Notes under the pieces: model-generated
Databases searched by the model: none
Told to the model about the DNA's origin: nothing
Seen by the model: only the letters and a program-made list of their open reading frames with translations
Made by a program: the position numbers and the translations under genes
Part shown: positions 9,201 through 17,323 of the stretch, piece by piece
Numbering within the stretch: position 1 is the first letter of the stretch
Layout of the letters: each line of letters opens with the position of its first letter
Assembly: GCA_018260445.1 (NCBI GenBank)
Contig: JAGLBE010000004.1
Coordinates: forward strand, 1 to 64,000
DNA length: 64,000 nt
Direction: 5' to 3'
Origin: Psychrobacter sp.
GTDB lineage: Bacteria; Pseudomonadota; Gammaproteobacteria; Pseudomonadales; Moraxellaceae

Positions 9201-9724
9201 GAATATTTGGTAAATCAAGCTCTGGGGTGGCATGGCAATCAAGTGTCCAGCCTTATCGCAATATTTGGTTTGACTTTAACGGCGCTTTGAGCGCAAACAA
9301 TGATGTAAACTTTGTCAACAGTCAGATACGCTATCAGCCAACCCCCTATAGTTTATTAAATGTCGGCTTTATCAAGCGCGATGCCGATGCCAATACCAAC
9401 CAAGATGCGTTATCAGCCATTACTGCCTCGGCCTTACTCCCTCTTACCAATAGCTGGCGTTTAATGGCGCAAGGGCAATTTGATAACCGTAACGACAAAT
9501 TGATTGATGCCACTGTCGGGGTAGATTATGAAGATTGCTGCTACGGTTTTTCTATTTATGGACGTAGTTACTATAATGATTTAAACCTAGAAAACAAACC
9601 CACAAACGCCGTCATGGCAGAGTTTCGCATTAATGGCATCGGCGACAAACGTAGCGGTTTTAGCAAAATATTAAGCAACAAAATTGTGGGCTTTGAACCT
9701 GTGGATACGTTATGGACAAAATAA
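6254..9724 (+). CDS. lptD: LPS-assembly outer membrane protein LptD with expanded N-terminus
   Basis: LptD is the outer membrane barrel that, with LptE, inserts lipopolysaccharide into the outer leaflet. A GTG at 6245 also fits the frame, but the only ribosome-binding site (AAGGG, 6241-6245) is correctly spaced for TTG at 6254. Counting from 6245: a signal-like segment runs to about residue 45; about 45-335 is low-complexity Asn/Asp/Thr-rich sequence with tandem repeats; the LptA-like domain begins near SYRCEGVW; the FSTCPPSNRKW block and the PYFNFPIDDRRSSG block follow, then a long beta-barrel. Cysteines occur near residue 340, in FSTC, and as the adjacent pair Cys1098-Cys1099 (DCCYGF), the pattern needed for the LptD disulfides. 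At about 1,159 residues it is clearly longer than common LptD proteins, all of the excess being N-terminal. surA follows 70 bases downstream. Confidence 0.93.
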   Translation: MLYSPLHRSIRRACQDFLPTSYPVLAMTLPLLLSLPAAGAVQADSTPADGMLDKMSLPTAIPLVAAHNAATVNNTSNRLIQNGVSMQDSYQESYQESYQDMDQHSLLVGSQNTPQPLEARQSTLQKTLESSPDIQAKSADTTTVQAPAEVVANGMLTNPLLEGKLPLATQQLADSPVDNDPSALNSPKANSLENDRLENDRLENDRLKNNRLASLSLENATAPHARYQAIDTPNKTEATDTGHNSRSDKLAKGFFDQANVEHSLQKLATFYQHRDKGLTDTDINANTNSNMNTDTNTDAITVVDAPLTADTLAESSVIHANQTAPAAVPTLFNRSIKDPASYRCEGVWITPSNLDGTSSGDVNNSAYAQAIARAKQQDGLSTVNGLPLYAQADYAYYDNQNYIELMGNVEVVKDGQLLSAEQMALDLTSGIAGMTGDIVLAESSRPPSSNLQAGDNLSTNMAASGATGSGLIVVAKDMAYDTTNSRATAHDVAFASVPLQAHGYAKTLNKPDDDHYELDKVMFSTCPPSNRKWQLEAEQIDIDTQTGRGKAYDATFRLQGVPVFYLPYFNFPIDDRRSSGILTPSASLSSDKGLKLSVPYYVNLAPNYDATLTTDIYSNRNPMLAAELRYLTQGYGNGGFTATYLPHDKEYNDADRRGFFYQHAWTSDSLPNLSASAVYNYVSDPEYLNDFDNFNLTGSRLNLPRRAQVSYYNDYINTQLKVETFQSLKAVDANGVTIQDKDKPYSRLPQLSVNYRLPKLNNALDTFLITGTHNSAYFKKTIVDDSENEKSGVRVYNSVAASYPMQTTWGHLTPKLNLQHLYAAYDEQSRIDNAVNKNDNNQSVFVPQFSVDSALNFYQAGSPFGWFNESLGGYQLLTPRLKYTYSPFVEQSNIPNFNTRIASIDYNQLFADSWFLGYDRLPDNNNLSLGINYRYLDAMGVTRFDGSIGDQFYLQDNTVTLDTVNQLPSSNGAIPKRQSANNRIFGKSSSGVAWQSSVQPYRNIWFDFNGALSANNDVNFVNSQIRYQPTPYSLLNVGFIKRDADANTNQDALSAITASALLPLTNSWRLMAQGQFDNRNDKLIDATVGVDYEDCCYGFSIYGRSYYNDLNLENKPTNAVMAEFRINGIGDKRSGFSKILSNKIVGFEPVDTLWTK
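6827..6886 (+). repeat. 15-bp tandem repeat inside lptD
   Basis: Three perfect copies of CTTGAAAATGACCGT (6827-6871) and a diverged fourth (6872-6886) encode LENDR units. A second short repeat, GAGAGCTATCAG-type, lies at about 6519-6550. Both keep the reading frame because the unit is a multiple of three. Confidence 0.95.
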
Positions 9725-9794
9725 TCGCGCTAGCGGTTGTCGCCCATCCCCGCGACTCTCTTATTAACCCTTGTAAAATAGTGATATAAACCTT

Positions 9795-11198
9795 ATGAAT
9801 GTGATTCGTTTTTATAGAAGCAACCTTGTTATCACGTTGTCAGCATTGGCCTTAAGTGGTTTTCTTGCAACCCCCGCCCTCTCGCAAACAAAAGCGCCCG
9901 AGGCGACGACCAATGCCCGTCAAACCCATGCTGCTCAGCCGCCTTTATCGAGCCAGCAAAGCACTGATGGCATTATCGCTCTGGTCAACGATACCCCTAT
10001 CCTAAAAAGTGAGCTTAGCACCGCTGTCAGCGATGCAAAAATGCGGCTACAGCAACTCAATCAACCCATAACAAACGAACAGCGCCTACAAAATGAGATA
10101 TTAAACAGCCTTATTTTACGTAAATTACAATTGGATATGGTCAATCGAGCTGGCATCCGTCCGCAACCAGAAAAGGTAAACCAACGCTTAGCGCAGATAG
10201 CGCAGGCGCAAGGGTTAACCTCGCTTAAGCAGTTGCAGCAGCTGCTCGACACCAATAAGCCAGGTAGTTATGCCAAGCTACGGGCAAGAATTATTGAAGA
10301 TGAAGCGTTAAAAACCCTGCAGCAAAGTCAAGTCACCAACCGAGTGCGCATTACGGATCAAGACGTTGATGCCTTTTTAACCTCGCCTGAGGCGCAGCGC
10401 TTAACCCAAACTGAGTACCGCACCATTCATATCCGAGTGCCGTTTACCGATGATGTGAACCGCATTACCGAGGCGCAACAATTGCAAGCAATGCAGATAG
10501 CTAAGCAAGCGGTGACGCTATTACAAAGCAGCGATGATGCGCAAACTGTCTTACAGCAGTTGTCTGATACCGCTGCCAAGGATTATCCGGTACCGGTACA
10601 AGGCGGCGATATGGGTTTTCACGCCGCCTCAGGTTTGCCCACCGACATGGCCGCTAAAATTGTGCCACTATCAAAAGGTGACGTAACCCCGCCGCAAATC
10701 ACCGCTCAAGGTATTGACGTGGTTAAACTGGTCGATAAACGCGGTCAGGAAAATATGATTATTCCGCAGTGGCGAGTGCGTCATATTTTAATCAGTAACG
10801 AGAACATGGGCAGTGATGCGTTAGCGCAGCAAAAAATTAACGATTTGTATGAGCAGCTTCGCCATGATGCCGATTTTGCGTCTTTGGCGTCCACCTATTC
10901 CGATGATCCAGGGTCAGCTGGGCGTGGTGGCGATTTAGATTGGGTAGCAGCAGGGCAAATGGTGCCAGAATTTGAGGCGATGATGCAGCGTACCCCGGTA
11001 GGCGATTACTCCACTCCTTTTAAAACCCAGTTTGGTTGGCATATCCTAAAAGTAGAGGAGACCCGCCAACAGGATGTTAGCAAGACCGTGCGCTATAATT
11101 TGGCCCGCGAGGCACTATATCAACGTTTAGCGCCGCAAGCCCAAGAAGATTGGCTCCAAGAGTTACAAGCAAACGCTTATATTAAGATTTTTGATTAG
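9795..11198 (+). CDS. surA: Periplasmic chaperone / peptidyl-prolyl isomerase SurA
   Basis: A 467-residue exported chaperone for outer membrane proteins, LptD among them. Residues 1-31 are a signal peptide (cleavage after PALSQ-like AxS). The N-terminal SurA domain (about 55-190) includes IALVNDTPILKSEL and NSLILRKLQLDM. The first parvulin domain (about 205-310) is weak in catalytic features; the second (about 340-440) is canonical, with WRVRHILI, FASLASTYSDDPGSAGRGGDL and FGWHILKVEE. It follows lptD closely in the same direction, as in other gammaproteobacteria. Confidence 0.95.
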   Translation: MNVIRFYRSNLVITLSALALSGFLATPALSQTKAPEATTNARQTHAAQPPLSSQQSTDGIIALVNDTPILKSELSTAVSDAKMRLQQLNQPITNEQRLQNEILNSLILRKLQLDMVNRAGIRPQPEKVNQRLAQIAQAQGLTSLKQLQQLLDTNKPGSYAKLRARIIEDEALKTLQQSQVTNRVRITDQDVDAFLTSPEAQRLTQTEYRTIHIRVPFTDDVNRITEAQQLQAMQIAKQAVTLLQSSDDAQTVLQQLSDTAAKDYPVPVQGGDMGFHAASGLPTDMAAKIVPLSKGDVTPPQITAQGIDVVKLVDKRGQENMIIPQWRVRHILISNENMGSDALAQQKINDLYEQLRHDADFASLASTYSDDPGSAGRGGDLDWVAAGQMVPEFEAMMQRTPVGDYSTPFKTQFGWHILKVEETRQQDVSKTVRYNLAREALYQRLAPQAQEDWLQELQANAYIKIFD

Positions 11199-11273
11199 GA
11201 TTTGATGAGATTGATCGACATAAACACGGACATAACCCATTATGCCCGTGATAGGCGTTATAGGGATTCAGTT

Positions 11274-11313
11274 TTAACGCCCTCGCGTTACCTATAAACC
11301 AGCAGGGCGTTAA
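11274..11313. terminator. Hairpin between convergent surA and nlpD-like genes
   Basis: TTAACGCCCT (11274-11283) pairs with AGGGCGTTAA (11304-11313) over a 20-nt loop. The following T-tract is poor, so termination is likely but not certain. Confidence 0.45.
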
Positions 11314-11330
11314 CTTTGTTATGCAAAGCC

Positions 11331-11372
11331 AAGTTAAGTTAAGTTAAGTTAAGTTAAGCCAAGTTAAGTTAA
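11331..11372. repeat. 5-bp tandem repeat (AAGTT)
   Basis: Several head-to-tail AAGTT units, interrupted once by AAGCC, lie between the convergent surA and nlpD-like genes. Confidence 0.9.
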
Positions 11373-11414
11373 ATAGACAAGACTGGTTTGCGCTGGTGTC
11401 TCTTGGTCTTTTGA

Positions 11415-12281
11415 TTAGTTAAGACCCAGTACGGCACGCGGGTCGATGGGCGACCCATTTTTTCTGACTTGAAACTGCAGCGCCACTTGCTCGGTTTTCC
11501 CAGTTTTGCCCATGGTGGCGATTTGTTGACCTGCCCGCACCTGATCCCCCTCTTTTACCAATAGGGTGTCATTGTGGGCATAAGCGGTAATATAATCTTG
11601 GTCATGGCGAATCATAATTAAATTGCCGTATTCGGTTAAGCCATCCCCGGCATACAGCACCTCCCCCTCTTTGCTGGCGATAACCCGGTCACCTTGGCGG
11701 CCGCTAAACCACATGCCAATCACACCGGCATTGGCATCAAAGTTTTTGATAACAGGGTTGGTGGTCGGATAGCCATAACCGGTGGTAGACTTGACAGTGG
11801 CCACATAGTTATCTGCAGGGCGACTCACCGTGCGGGTGATGGCGACAGGGTTTGGCGATGCTTGGCTTTGAGGATAGCTCGAGCTGCTAGGCGCTGATTG
11901 ATAACTGCCGGCGCCCTCCCAAAGCTTTAGCCACTGCCCGGCATAAATCGTATAGCGACTATCTAGGCGGTTTATCGCCCCAACTTGGCGATAATTAACC
12001 CCATAACGCTGGGCAATGCCACTCACCGTTTCGCCAGACCTTACCTGATAGTAATTTGGCACGCCATAAGCATTCACTTGGACGCTTGGACTGCTACTGC
12101 CCTGCTGGTATACGGGTTTGGTCGCACAGCCAGATAGCAGTAACATACCGCCCAGCAAGGTGCTCATCAAAACACTCATCAAGGCTTTGGCATTATTGTG
12201 ACTGCCATGGGTCAGCGATGTTGTTAAGCTTTGATGACGACACAGGTTATATCGTTTGGATAACCATACTAAGTTAGACAC
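11415..12281 (-). CDS. nlpD: NlpD-like LysM/LytM lipoprotein (probable amidase activator)
   Basis: A 288-residue predicted lipoprotein. A GTG start at 12281 has a good AGGGAG site 5 bases upstream; the lipobox LLSGC places the lipidated Cys at residue 52, giving an unusually long n-region, so a start at Met35 (12179) is the alternative. A LysM domain spans about residues 78-122 (YYQVRSGETVSGIAQRYGV). The C-terminal M23/LytM domain (about 190-285) is degenerate: the HxxxD motif is replaced by the WFSGRQGD stretch, and the HxH strand reads LQFQVR; only the AYAHND His remains. This pattern matches NlpD/EnvC factors that activate amidases rather than cut peptidoglycan. It is not beside rpoS or pcm, the usual nlpD context, so the symbol is tentative. 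Confidence 0.82.
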   Translation of the reverse strand: MSNLVWLSKRYNLCRHQSLTTSLTHGSHNNAKALMSVLMSTLLGGMLLLSGCATKPVYQQGSSSPSVQVNAYGVPNYYQVRSGETVSGIAQRYGVNYRQVGAINRLDSRYTIYAGQWLKLWEGAGSYQSAPSSSSYPQSQASPNPVAITRTVSRPADNYVATVKSTTGYGYPTTNPVIKNFDANAGVIGMWFSGRQGDRVIASKEGEVLYAGDGLTEYGNLIMIRHDQDYITAYAHNDTLLVKEGDQVRAGQQIATMGKTGKTEQVALQFQVRKNGSPIDPRAVLGLN

Positions 12282-12731
12282 GAAAACTCCCTAGATACAA
12301 AAGATACAAAATATTTAGTTGATAATTTATTGGTAAACAGTATAGAACGAGATAACCTCTAGACTCAAGCAGCGTTAGTCTTAAACATAGCCAGTCTTGA
12401 CCACATCCAGCCTAGTATTTAAGCAGTCAAGGTCAAAGCAAGCTCTTAAGTAAGCCTCGATTAAAGCCGCTAAGACAATCGTGCGCAGTCTTAAGACTCT
12501 TGCATTGTACCGTTTAACGCGCCAACAAACACCAACGGCGCGCTACAATGGCCAAGTTAACGGCAAATTTTTAGCCTTTATAACGATTTGTTACACGGCA
12601 TACAAGGTTGGTTAGGGTATAAGATATTAAAACTGGTAGAATGTAGTTTCTGGTAAATGAATAAGCAATAAAGAATGTTGTATTGATTGCACATTTGCAC
12701 CACGACAAATCATACTTTTTCACTTGATACG
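12282..12731. other. Intergenic region, no gene seen
   Basis: AT-rich spacer between divergent genes. It must contain the promoters of the NlpD-like gene and of the following secreted-protein gene, but I could not single out clear -35/-10 pairs. No repeat or RNA gene is evident. Confidence 0.4.
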
Positions 12732-13241
12732 ATGATGACAATTATGAAAAAATTAGTAAACGGACAATTTTTGGTGGCCAATACGGTTTCTTTTTTGCGT
12801 AAAAAAGCGTTCGTTCAACCCAAAATGGTCAGTCATAAGGTAAGCTTAACAACAACGCGTCCATTTAATTGGCTGCTTATGTCCACCCTAGGGGTCAGTG
12901 CGCTATTGTTCTCTAGCCTGACTCAAGCGGCTGAAACCACCATTTCGGTAGACTTAGCAGGTGCCAATGCCACCAAGCATGAAATCGCCTTATTACAGGT
13001 GCTCTCTGAGGTATGTCCACCGATGCTAAGTACCCAGCAGCGTGGTAACTTTTATAAGTCTTACAATCATGAACTCCATGAGTTGTTACCCACGATAAGC
13101 GATCCAAAAGCAGCGATACACTACCTATCTACCCAGCAAGATTATAAAACCATCTTGTCCAGTATGCGCACTTGGACGATGGGCTACTCTCACGATGACA
13201 ACCTAGCCTTATGTACGGATTTGGCCAATGAGCCTTTGTAG
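12732..13241 (+). CDS. Small secreted hypothetical protein
   Basis: The frame is open from a TTG at 12687, but ATG codons at 12732, 12735 and 12744 are more likely starts; no strong ribosome-binding site decides between them. A hydrophobic segment WLLMSTLGVSALLFSS followed by LTQAAET is a signal peptide with an unusually long n-region, leaving a mature protein of about 105 residues. The mature part has two cysteines (EVCPPM and LALCTDL) that could form a disulfide. Similar short secreted proteins occur in Moraxellaceae, but I cannot name the family with confidence. A strong terminator follows at 13360. Confidence 0.65.
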   Translation: MMTIMKKLVNGQFLVANTVSFLRKKAFVQPKMVSHKVSLTTTRPFNWLLMSTLGVSALLFSSLTQAAETTISVDLAGANATKHEIALLQVLSEVCPPMLSTQQRGNFYKSYNHELHELLPTISDPKAAIHYLSTQQDYKTILSSMRTWTMGYSHDDNLALCTDLANEPL

Positions 13242-13248
13242 TTTGTAT

Positions 13249-13320
13249 AAGCACCTTGTTAAAAAGCCCCTAGTTAGGAAGCACCTAGTTAAAAAGCACC
13301 TAGTTAAAAAGCACCTTGCT
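13249..13320 (+). repeat. 15-bp tandem repeat after a stop codon
   Basis: About five copies of the unit AAAAAGCACCTAGTT, with scattered changes, begin within 10 bases of the preceding gene's stop. Confidence 0.93.
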
Positions 13321-13359
13321 AACTTGCTCTAGTTGCGCTAAATTTTGCGTCATCATTCA

Positions 13360-13386
13360 ACTGGCCTTATTTAGGCCAGTTTTTTT
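13360..13386 (+). terminator. Rho-independent terminator
   Basis: ACTGGCC (13360-13366) pairs with GGCCAGT (13374-13380) over TTATTTA and is followed by six T. It ends the transcript of the small secreted protein. Confidence 0.9.
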
Positions 13387-13480
13387 GGGGCTTTAATTGA
13401 CGCTCTAGTGCGTTTAAGCCTCAGCAGGCTCATGTGTCAGGTGCATAGTTGAGTGATAACAGCTATAGTCAATAATGCGG

Positions 13481-13536
13481 CTATAAGGCTATATCTATAA
13501 GGCTATATCTATAACGCTATAGCTATAACGCTATAG
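13481..13536. repeat. 14-bp tandem repeat, four copies
   Basis: Two perfect copies of CTATAAGGCTATAT are followed by two perfect copies of CTATAACGCTATAG. The spacer 13387-13751 between the terminator and dacC otherwise shows no gene. Confidence 0.93.
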
Positions 13537-13751
13537 GTCACAACCACGTTGGTACGCTTAGCTGCTTTATCCTCGATGATTAACGGATAAAAATGCGTTT
13601 TAAATCAATCCGTCTATTTCACCTAGGGATACAATTTGTTAGTATAGGCGGGCTTTTTTTATGTTGTTAGTGGCGTGGCATGCAGCGCGCTTTACAACCT
13701 TGCTTTATTTAGGTTTGATTCTCAACCTTCGACCAATATGGTGTTCTAGAT

Positions 13752-14978
13752 ATGACCGTTTCTGCTTCGCAACCCTTTGCTAACTCTGCTCCTCCTCCTC
13801 ATTCGCTGTTTGCTACTACCGCCCTTTTGTTGAAATCAACGTTTTTAGGTGTCAGTTTAACCGTATTGTCCACCTTGTCTACGCCCACTTGGGCAGCCAT
13901 CAGCCCGCCTGAGATGGACAATATTGCGTATATTTTGATGGACTATGACACGGGTGTTATTTTGGCACAAAAAAATGCGCACCAGCCGTTGCCGCCTGCC
14001 TCATTAACCAAAATGATGACCAGCTATATCATCGAACAAAAACTGTTAGCAGGCGAGTTAAAAGAAAATCAGCCTATCTTGATGAGTGAGAACGCCTGGT
14101 GCCGAGGCAGCAACACTCAATCTTGTATGTATGTGCCGGTTAATCAAAGCGCCCCGGTCATTGATATGCTGCGCGGCATTATCATTCAATCTGGTAATGA
14201 CGCCTCAAAAGCAATGGCCGAGCACCTAGCCGGCAGCGAAGAGGCGTTTTCTAAAATGATGAACGCCGAGGCGGCGCGTTTGGGGATGAAAGACAGTCAG
14301 TTTAAAAATGCTACTGGTATGCCGGTTGAGGGTCATGTCAGCTCTGCCTATGATTTGGCCTTATTGGCACGCGCCATTATTAAAGAAGGTGGCTCGTATT
14401 ATAAAATCTATTCTGAAAAAGAGTTCACCTATAATAATGTCACTCAGGGCAATCGCAATGCCCTACTCAATACCGATCCTACTGTCGATGGCCTGAAAAC
14501 GGGACATACCGATGCGGCCGGTTACTGTTTAGTGGCGTCCAGCAAACGTGATGATATGCGCCTGATCACTGTGATTATGGGCGCCAAAAGCATGCAAATA
14601 CGCGCTGATCAGTCGCGACAATTGCTCAATTGGGGTTTCGGCCACTTTGAAACCGTGCTAGTTGCCCCGGCCAAGCAAAGCGTCGAGACGGTGCCGGTGC
14701 AATTTGGCGTTAACGATAGCGTGGCCTTGGTAACCGCTCAGCCCCTAAAAGTCCTCATTACCAAGGTGCAAAAGGGCAGCATTAGCACCCGCATCGATAT
14801 TCCAAGTGAGTTATCAGCGCCTATTACCAAAGGTCAGCAAGTGGGTAACATTATGGCTGTTGTCGAGGGTAAGACGGTAGCGTCTGCGCCTATTATCGCC
14901 GCTGCCGACGTGGCAGAGGCCGGATTTTTTAAGCGCACATGGCAACAAATTAGCAGGTGGTTTGGTGGTTTGTTCTAG
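13752..14978 (+). CDS. dacC: D-alanyl-D-alanine carboxypeptidase (PBP5/6 type)
   Basis: A 408-residue low-molecular-weight penicillin-binding protein that removes the terminal D-Ala of peptidoglycan stem peptides. A signal peptide covers about residues 1-49 with a long n-region. The three active-site motifs are intact: Ser84-Leu-Thr-Lys87, Ser147-Gly-Asn149 and Lys249-Thr-Gly251. The C-terminal beta domain (about 300-380) is followed by the amphipathic anchor FFKRTWQQISRWFGGLF that ties PBP5-like enzymes to the inner membrane. Two cysteines in the stretch NAWCRGSNTQSCMYV near residues 115-125 are unusual and could pair. The dacA/dacC choice is arbitrary. Confidence 0.92.
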   Translation: MTVSASQPFANSAPPPHSLFATTALLLKSTFLGVSLTVLSTLSTPTWAAISPPEMDNIAYILMDYDTGVILAQKNAHQPLPPASLTKMMTSYIIEQKLLAGELKENQPILMSENAWCRGSNTQSCMYVPVNQSAPVIDMLRGIIIQSGNDASKAMAEHLAGSEEAFSKMMNAEAARLGMKDSQFKNATGMPVEGHVSSAYDLALLARAIIKEGGSYYKIYSEKEFTYNNVTQGNRNALLNTDPTVDGLKTGHTDAAGYCLVASSKRDDMRLITVIMGAKSMQIRADQSRQLLNWGFGHFETVLVAPAKQSVETVPVQFGVNDSVALVTAQPLKVLITKVQKGSISTRIDIPSELSAPITKGQQVGNIMAVVEGKTVASAPIIAAADVAEAGFFKRTWQQISRWFGGLF

Positions 14979-15035
14979 CGGCTAACTTGCACTAATTGGC
15001 AATTAGCGGTGAATCGTCAACGGTAAATCGTCAAC

Positions 15036-15059
15036 AGGGTTAGCGCAGTACCTAACCCT
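15036..15059. terminator. Hairpin between convergent dacC and kinase genes
   Basis: AGGGTTAG (15036-15043) pairs with CTAACCCT (15052-15059). There is no T-tract on either side, so its role as a terminator is uncertain. Confidence 0.35.
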
Positions 15060-15085
15060 CATACCAGTCATGTTAAACACAGCAG

Positions 15086-17158
15086 TCACGTCATTGCCCA
15101 GCTTTTTATCGCAGTGGCTTGCTCTTTAAACGAGGTGGTGGGGTCGAGCACATAATCTAGCCCTACGGCCTCTAACATAGCTTGGGTGTGAGGCGTAATA
15201 TCAGTGCCATACCACGCAATTAAAATCCGGTGATTGGCCTCTTGTTGGCGTAAGGTCAAACATATCGTTTTAACCTCCTCAAAACCAATACCATCTGCAA
15301 TCAATAGAATATCAATAGAGTTAACCGCGATATACTCAAAAATAGCAAAGCTGTCTAAAAATGTATGCACCGTTGCCCCGTACGTCTCTAAATTTTTTAT
15401 ATACGGCCCAAACTGCGTATTTTCGCTTGCTAATCCAGCGATATTAACCCCCTTTAGCATCCGATACATTTCATCATAGCGCCAATCTTTTAATTGCAGT
15501 ACCAAGGTAAAGGTGCTGCCCTTACCCTTATCACTCGCCACGGATAAATCACCACCCAGGAGCTGGGTCAATCGCTTGGCGACGCCTAGGCCGAGCCCCT
15601 CACTGGCATTCTCAATGTTTGGGTTACCATGAAAAAAGGGCTCAAAGATATTTTCCATATGTTTTTGTTCAATTCCTACGCCCGTATCTTTTACTCTTAC
15701 CGTCCAGCGAATGGTTTCGGCAAAATAATCCATCCTTGAATCTATCGTGACGCTACCGGCATTGGTGTAGTTAATTGCATTGCTAAGAAGCTCGCCTAAA
15801 ATGCTGCGTATCTTTTGGACGTCGCCTGCTAAAACATGATCCACATGGTGCACATTTAGGCTTAGCTTAAGCCCGTTATCCGCAGCCCTGCTTTGATAAT
15901 CCTGAATAAGGTTATTGAGCAGTTGGGCGGGCTGTAACTCGTTAAGACTGACCCCTACCAAGCCTTTTGCAATTAGGTCGAGTAAGATGATTTGGTTCAA
16001 GGTATCATCAAGCTCTTTACTGCCTTTATGAATAGCGGCCACCGCTTCTGCTTGCTCTTTACTCACATAATGGTTGTCTAAAAGCCTTTGCCCATCTAAA
16101 ACGGTATTTAAAGAACTTTTTAGACCGTGAATAATCATACTGCGTAAATTGGTTTCGTGTGTCTTTATCTGGCACTGCGGCTCTGCATCTTCATGCGTTT
16201 GTTTATAGGCATTAAAGTCTTGTACAACCTCTTTATAACGGTAATCTAGCTTAACCATAAGTAACCGAATCGTTTCTAGCTCATCAAATCCCTTTTCACT
16301 ATGAATCATAGGGCCTAAATCTAGGCTATCTTGCGCCATAATACGTTTGGCTTTGTTACTCATTTTAATCACCTGCTGGGTCGGCAAGCGCATTCTCAAA
16401 TAAACTAGGCTCAAAAAGCTTAAAGCAATTGCCGGCAATGAGAGTAGGGATAGCAGATTTCGCTTAAACCATTGCTTGCGTAATGCATCTAAGTCGATGG
16501 TCATATTGATATACCCGACTAGGACCGTGTTGTCACTTAGAGAGGCTCCTGAGCCCATACCATGGACAGCATTGCCAAAGCGATAAGGCTCTTTTGGCAT
16601 CTCGTTTTCTGTTTGCTTAGTTGTTGGTTGATTAGTTGTTGGTTGATTAGTTGTTGGTTGATTAGTTGTTGGTTGATTAGTTGTTGGTTGCTTGGTTGTC
16701 GGTTTGTTAGCTGCTGCCCTATTAGGGGCCGCGTCGTTAAAGGTTACTTGCTCATCGATAGACACCATGACCCCTTCATAAAAACTGACAGAGGGGTTCA
16801 GTAAGGCATTGTGCCAATCATCGTAAACATAATCATCAAATTTAATTTGATTTTCAATAGGATAAAAGTGGATATCACTTAAAACAGGGTCGTGATTGAT
16901 GCTTTCACTGACCAGTTCCGATACGAGGTTAAAGTTTTCTAAAGCGGCAGTGTGGGCAATGATTTTAGCCATACGGCGTACTTCGGCCTTTTTGTTTAAG
17001 TAATTTTCGAACAAACCATTGATCACAAATCCGACAACAATAACCACAAACACCATCAACAAAGGCAATGCCACGTTTAAAAAGACATAGCGAGCCACGC
17101 TAATCTTTGGGGCTTTGTAAGGTTTGGGCGCTTTAGAGGGTTTACGCATAGTACTCAT
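15086..17158 (-). CDS. Orphan hybrid-like sensor histidine kinase with degenerate receiver
   Basis: A 690-residue membrane kinase. Membrane helices lie at about 25-50 and 235-255, enclosing a periplasmic sensor domain that contains a repeat-encoded QPTTN-type linker. A HisKA-like helix follows, with His344 in IIHGLKSSLN. The HATPase domain has the N box (ELLSNAINYTN), the DTGVGI box and the GLGLGVAKRL box, all intact. The last 130 residues look like a receiver domain without the acidic pocket: the position of the usual DD pair reads ASEN and the phosphoacceptor segment reads LLIADGIG. No response regulator gene is adjacent, and no HPt domain is seen. BarA/GacS-like ancestry is possible but not shown. 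Confidence 0.85.
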   Translation of the reverse strand: MSTMRKPSKAPKPYKAPKISVARYVFLNVALPLLMVFVVIVVGFVINGLFENYLNKKAEVRRMAKIIAHTAALENFNLVSELVSESINHDPVLSDIHFYPIENQIKFDDYVYDDWHNALLNPSVSFYEGVMVSIDEQVTFNDAAPNRAAANKPTTKQPTTNQPTTNQPTTNQPTTNQPTTKQTENEMPKEPYRFGNAVHGMGSGASLSDNTVLVGYINMTIDLDALRKQWFKRNLLSLLSLPAIALSFLSLVYLRMRLPTQQVIKMSNKAKRIMAQDSLDLGPMIHSEKGFDELETIRLLMVKLDYRYKEVVQDFNAYKQTHEDAEPQCQIKTHETNLRSMIIHGLKSSLNTVLDGQRLLDNHYVSKEQAEAVAAIHKGSKELDDTLNQIILLDLIAKGLVGVSLNELQPAQLLNNLIQDYQSRAADNGLKLSLNVHHVDHVLAGDVQKIRSILGELLSNAINYTNAGSVTIDSRMDYFAETIRWTVRVKDTGVGIEQKHMENIFEPFFHGNPNIENASEGLGLGVAKRLTQLLGGDLSVASDKGKGSTFTLVLQLKDWRYDEMYRMLKGVNIAGLASENTQFGPYIKNLETYGATVHTFLDSFAIFEYIAVNSIDILLIADGIGFEEVKTICLTLRQQEANHRILIAWYGTDITPHTQAMLEAVGLDYVLDPTTSFKEQATAIKSWAMT
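16621..16695 (-). repeat. 15-bp tandem repeat inside the histidine kinase gene
   Basis: Four perfect copies of TTGTTGGTTGATTAG (plus-strand reading) and one variant encode TNQPT units in the periplasmic domain. The copy number is likely to vary between strains without breaking the frame. Confidence 0.96.
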
Positions 17159-17323
17159 CGTTAAACGATAGCAAATAGGCTAAAGTGGGTTAAGGGCTTT
17201 ATAGGATTAATGAGGCAATCGTATTAATGAGCCAATAGTACTATTAAGCCAATCGTATCAAAACACAGGGCGACAACAACTATCACGCCTCAACATTCAC
17301 TATACCGCAACATCGCCTTAGCC

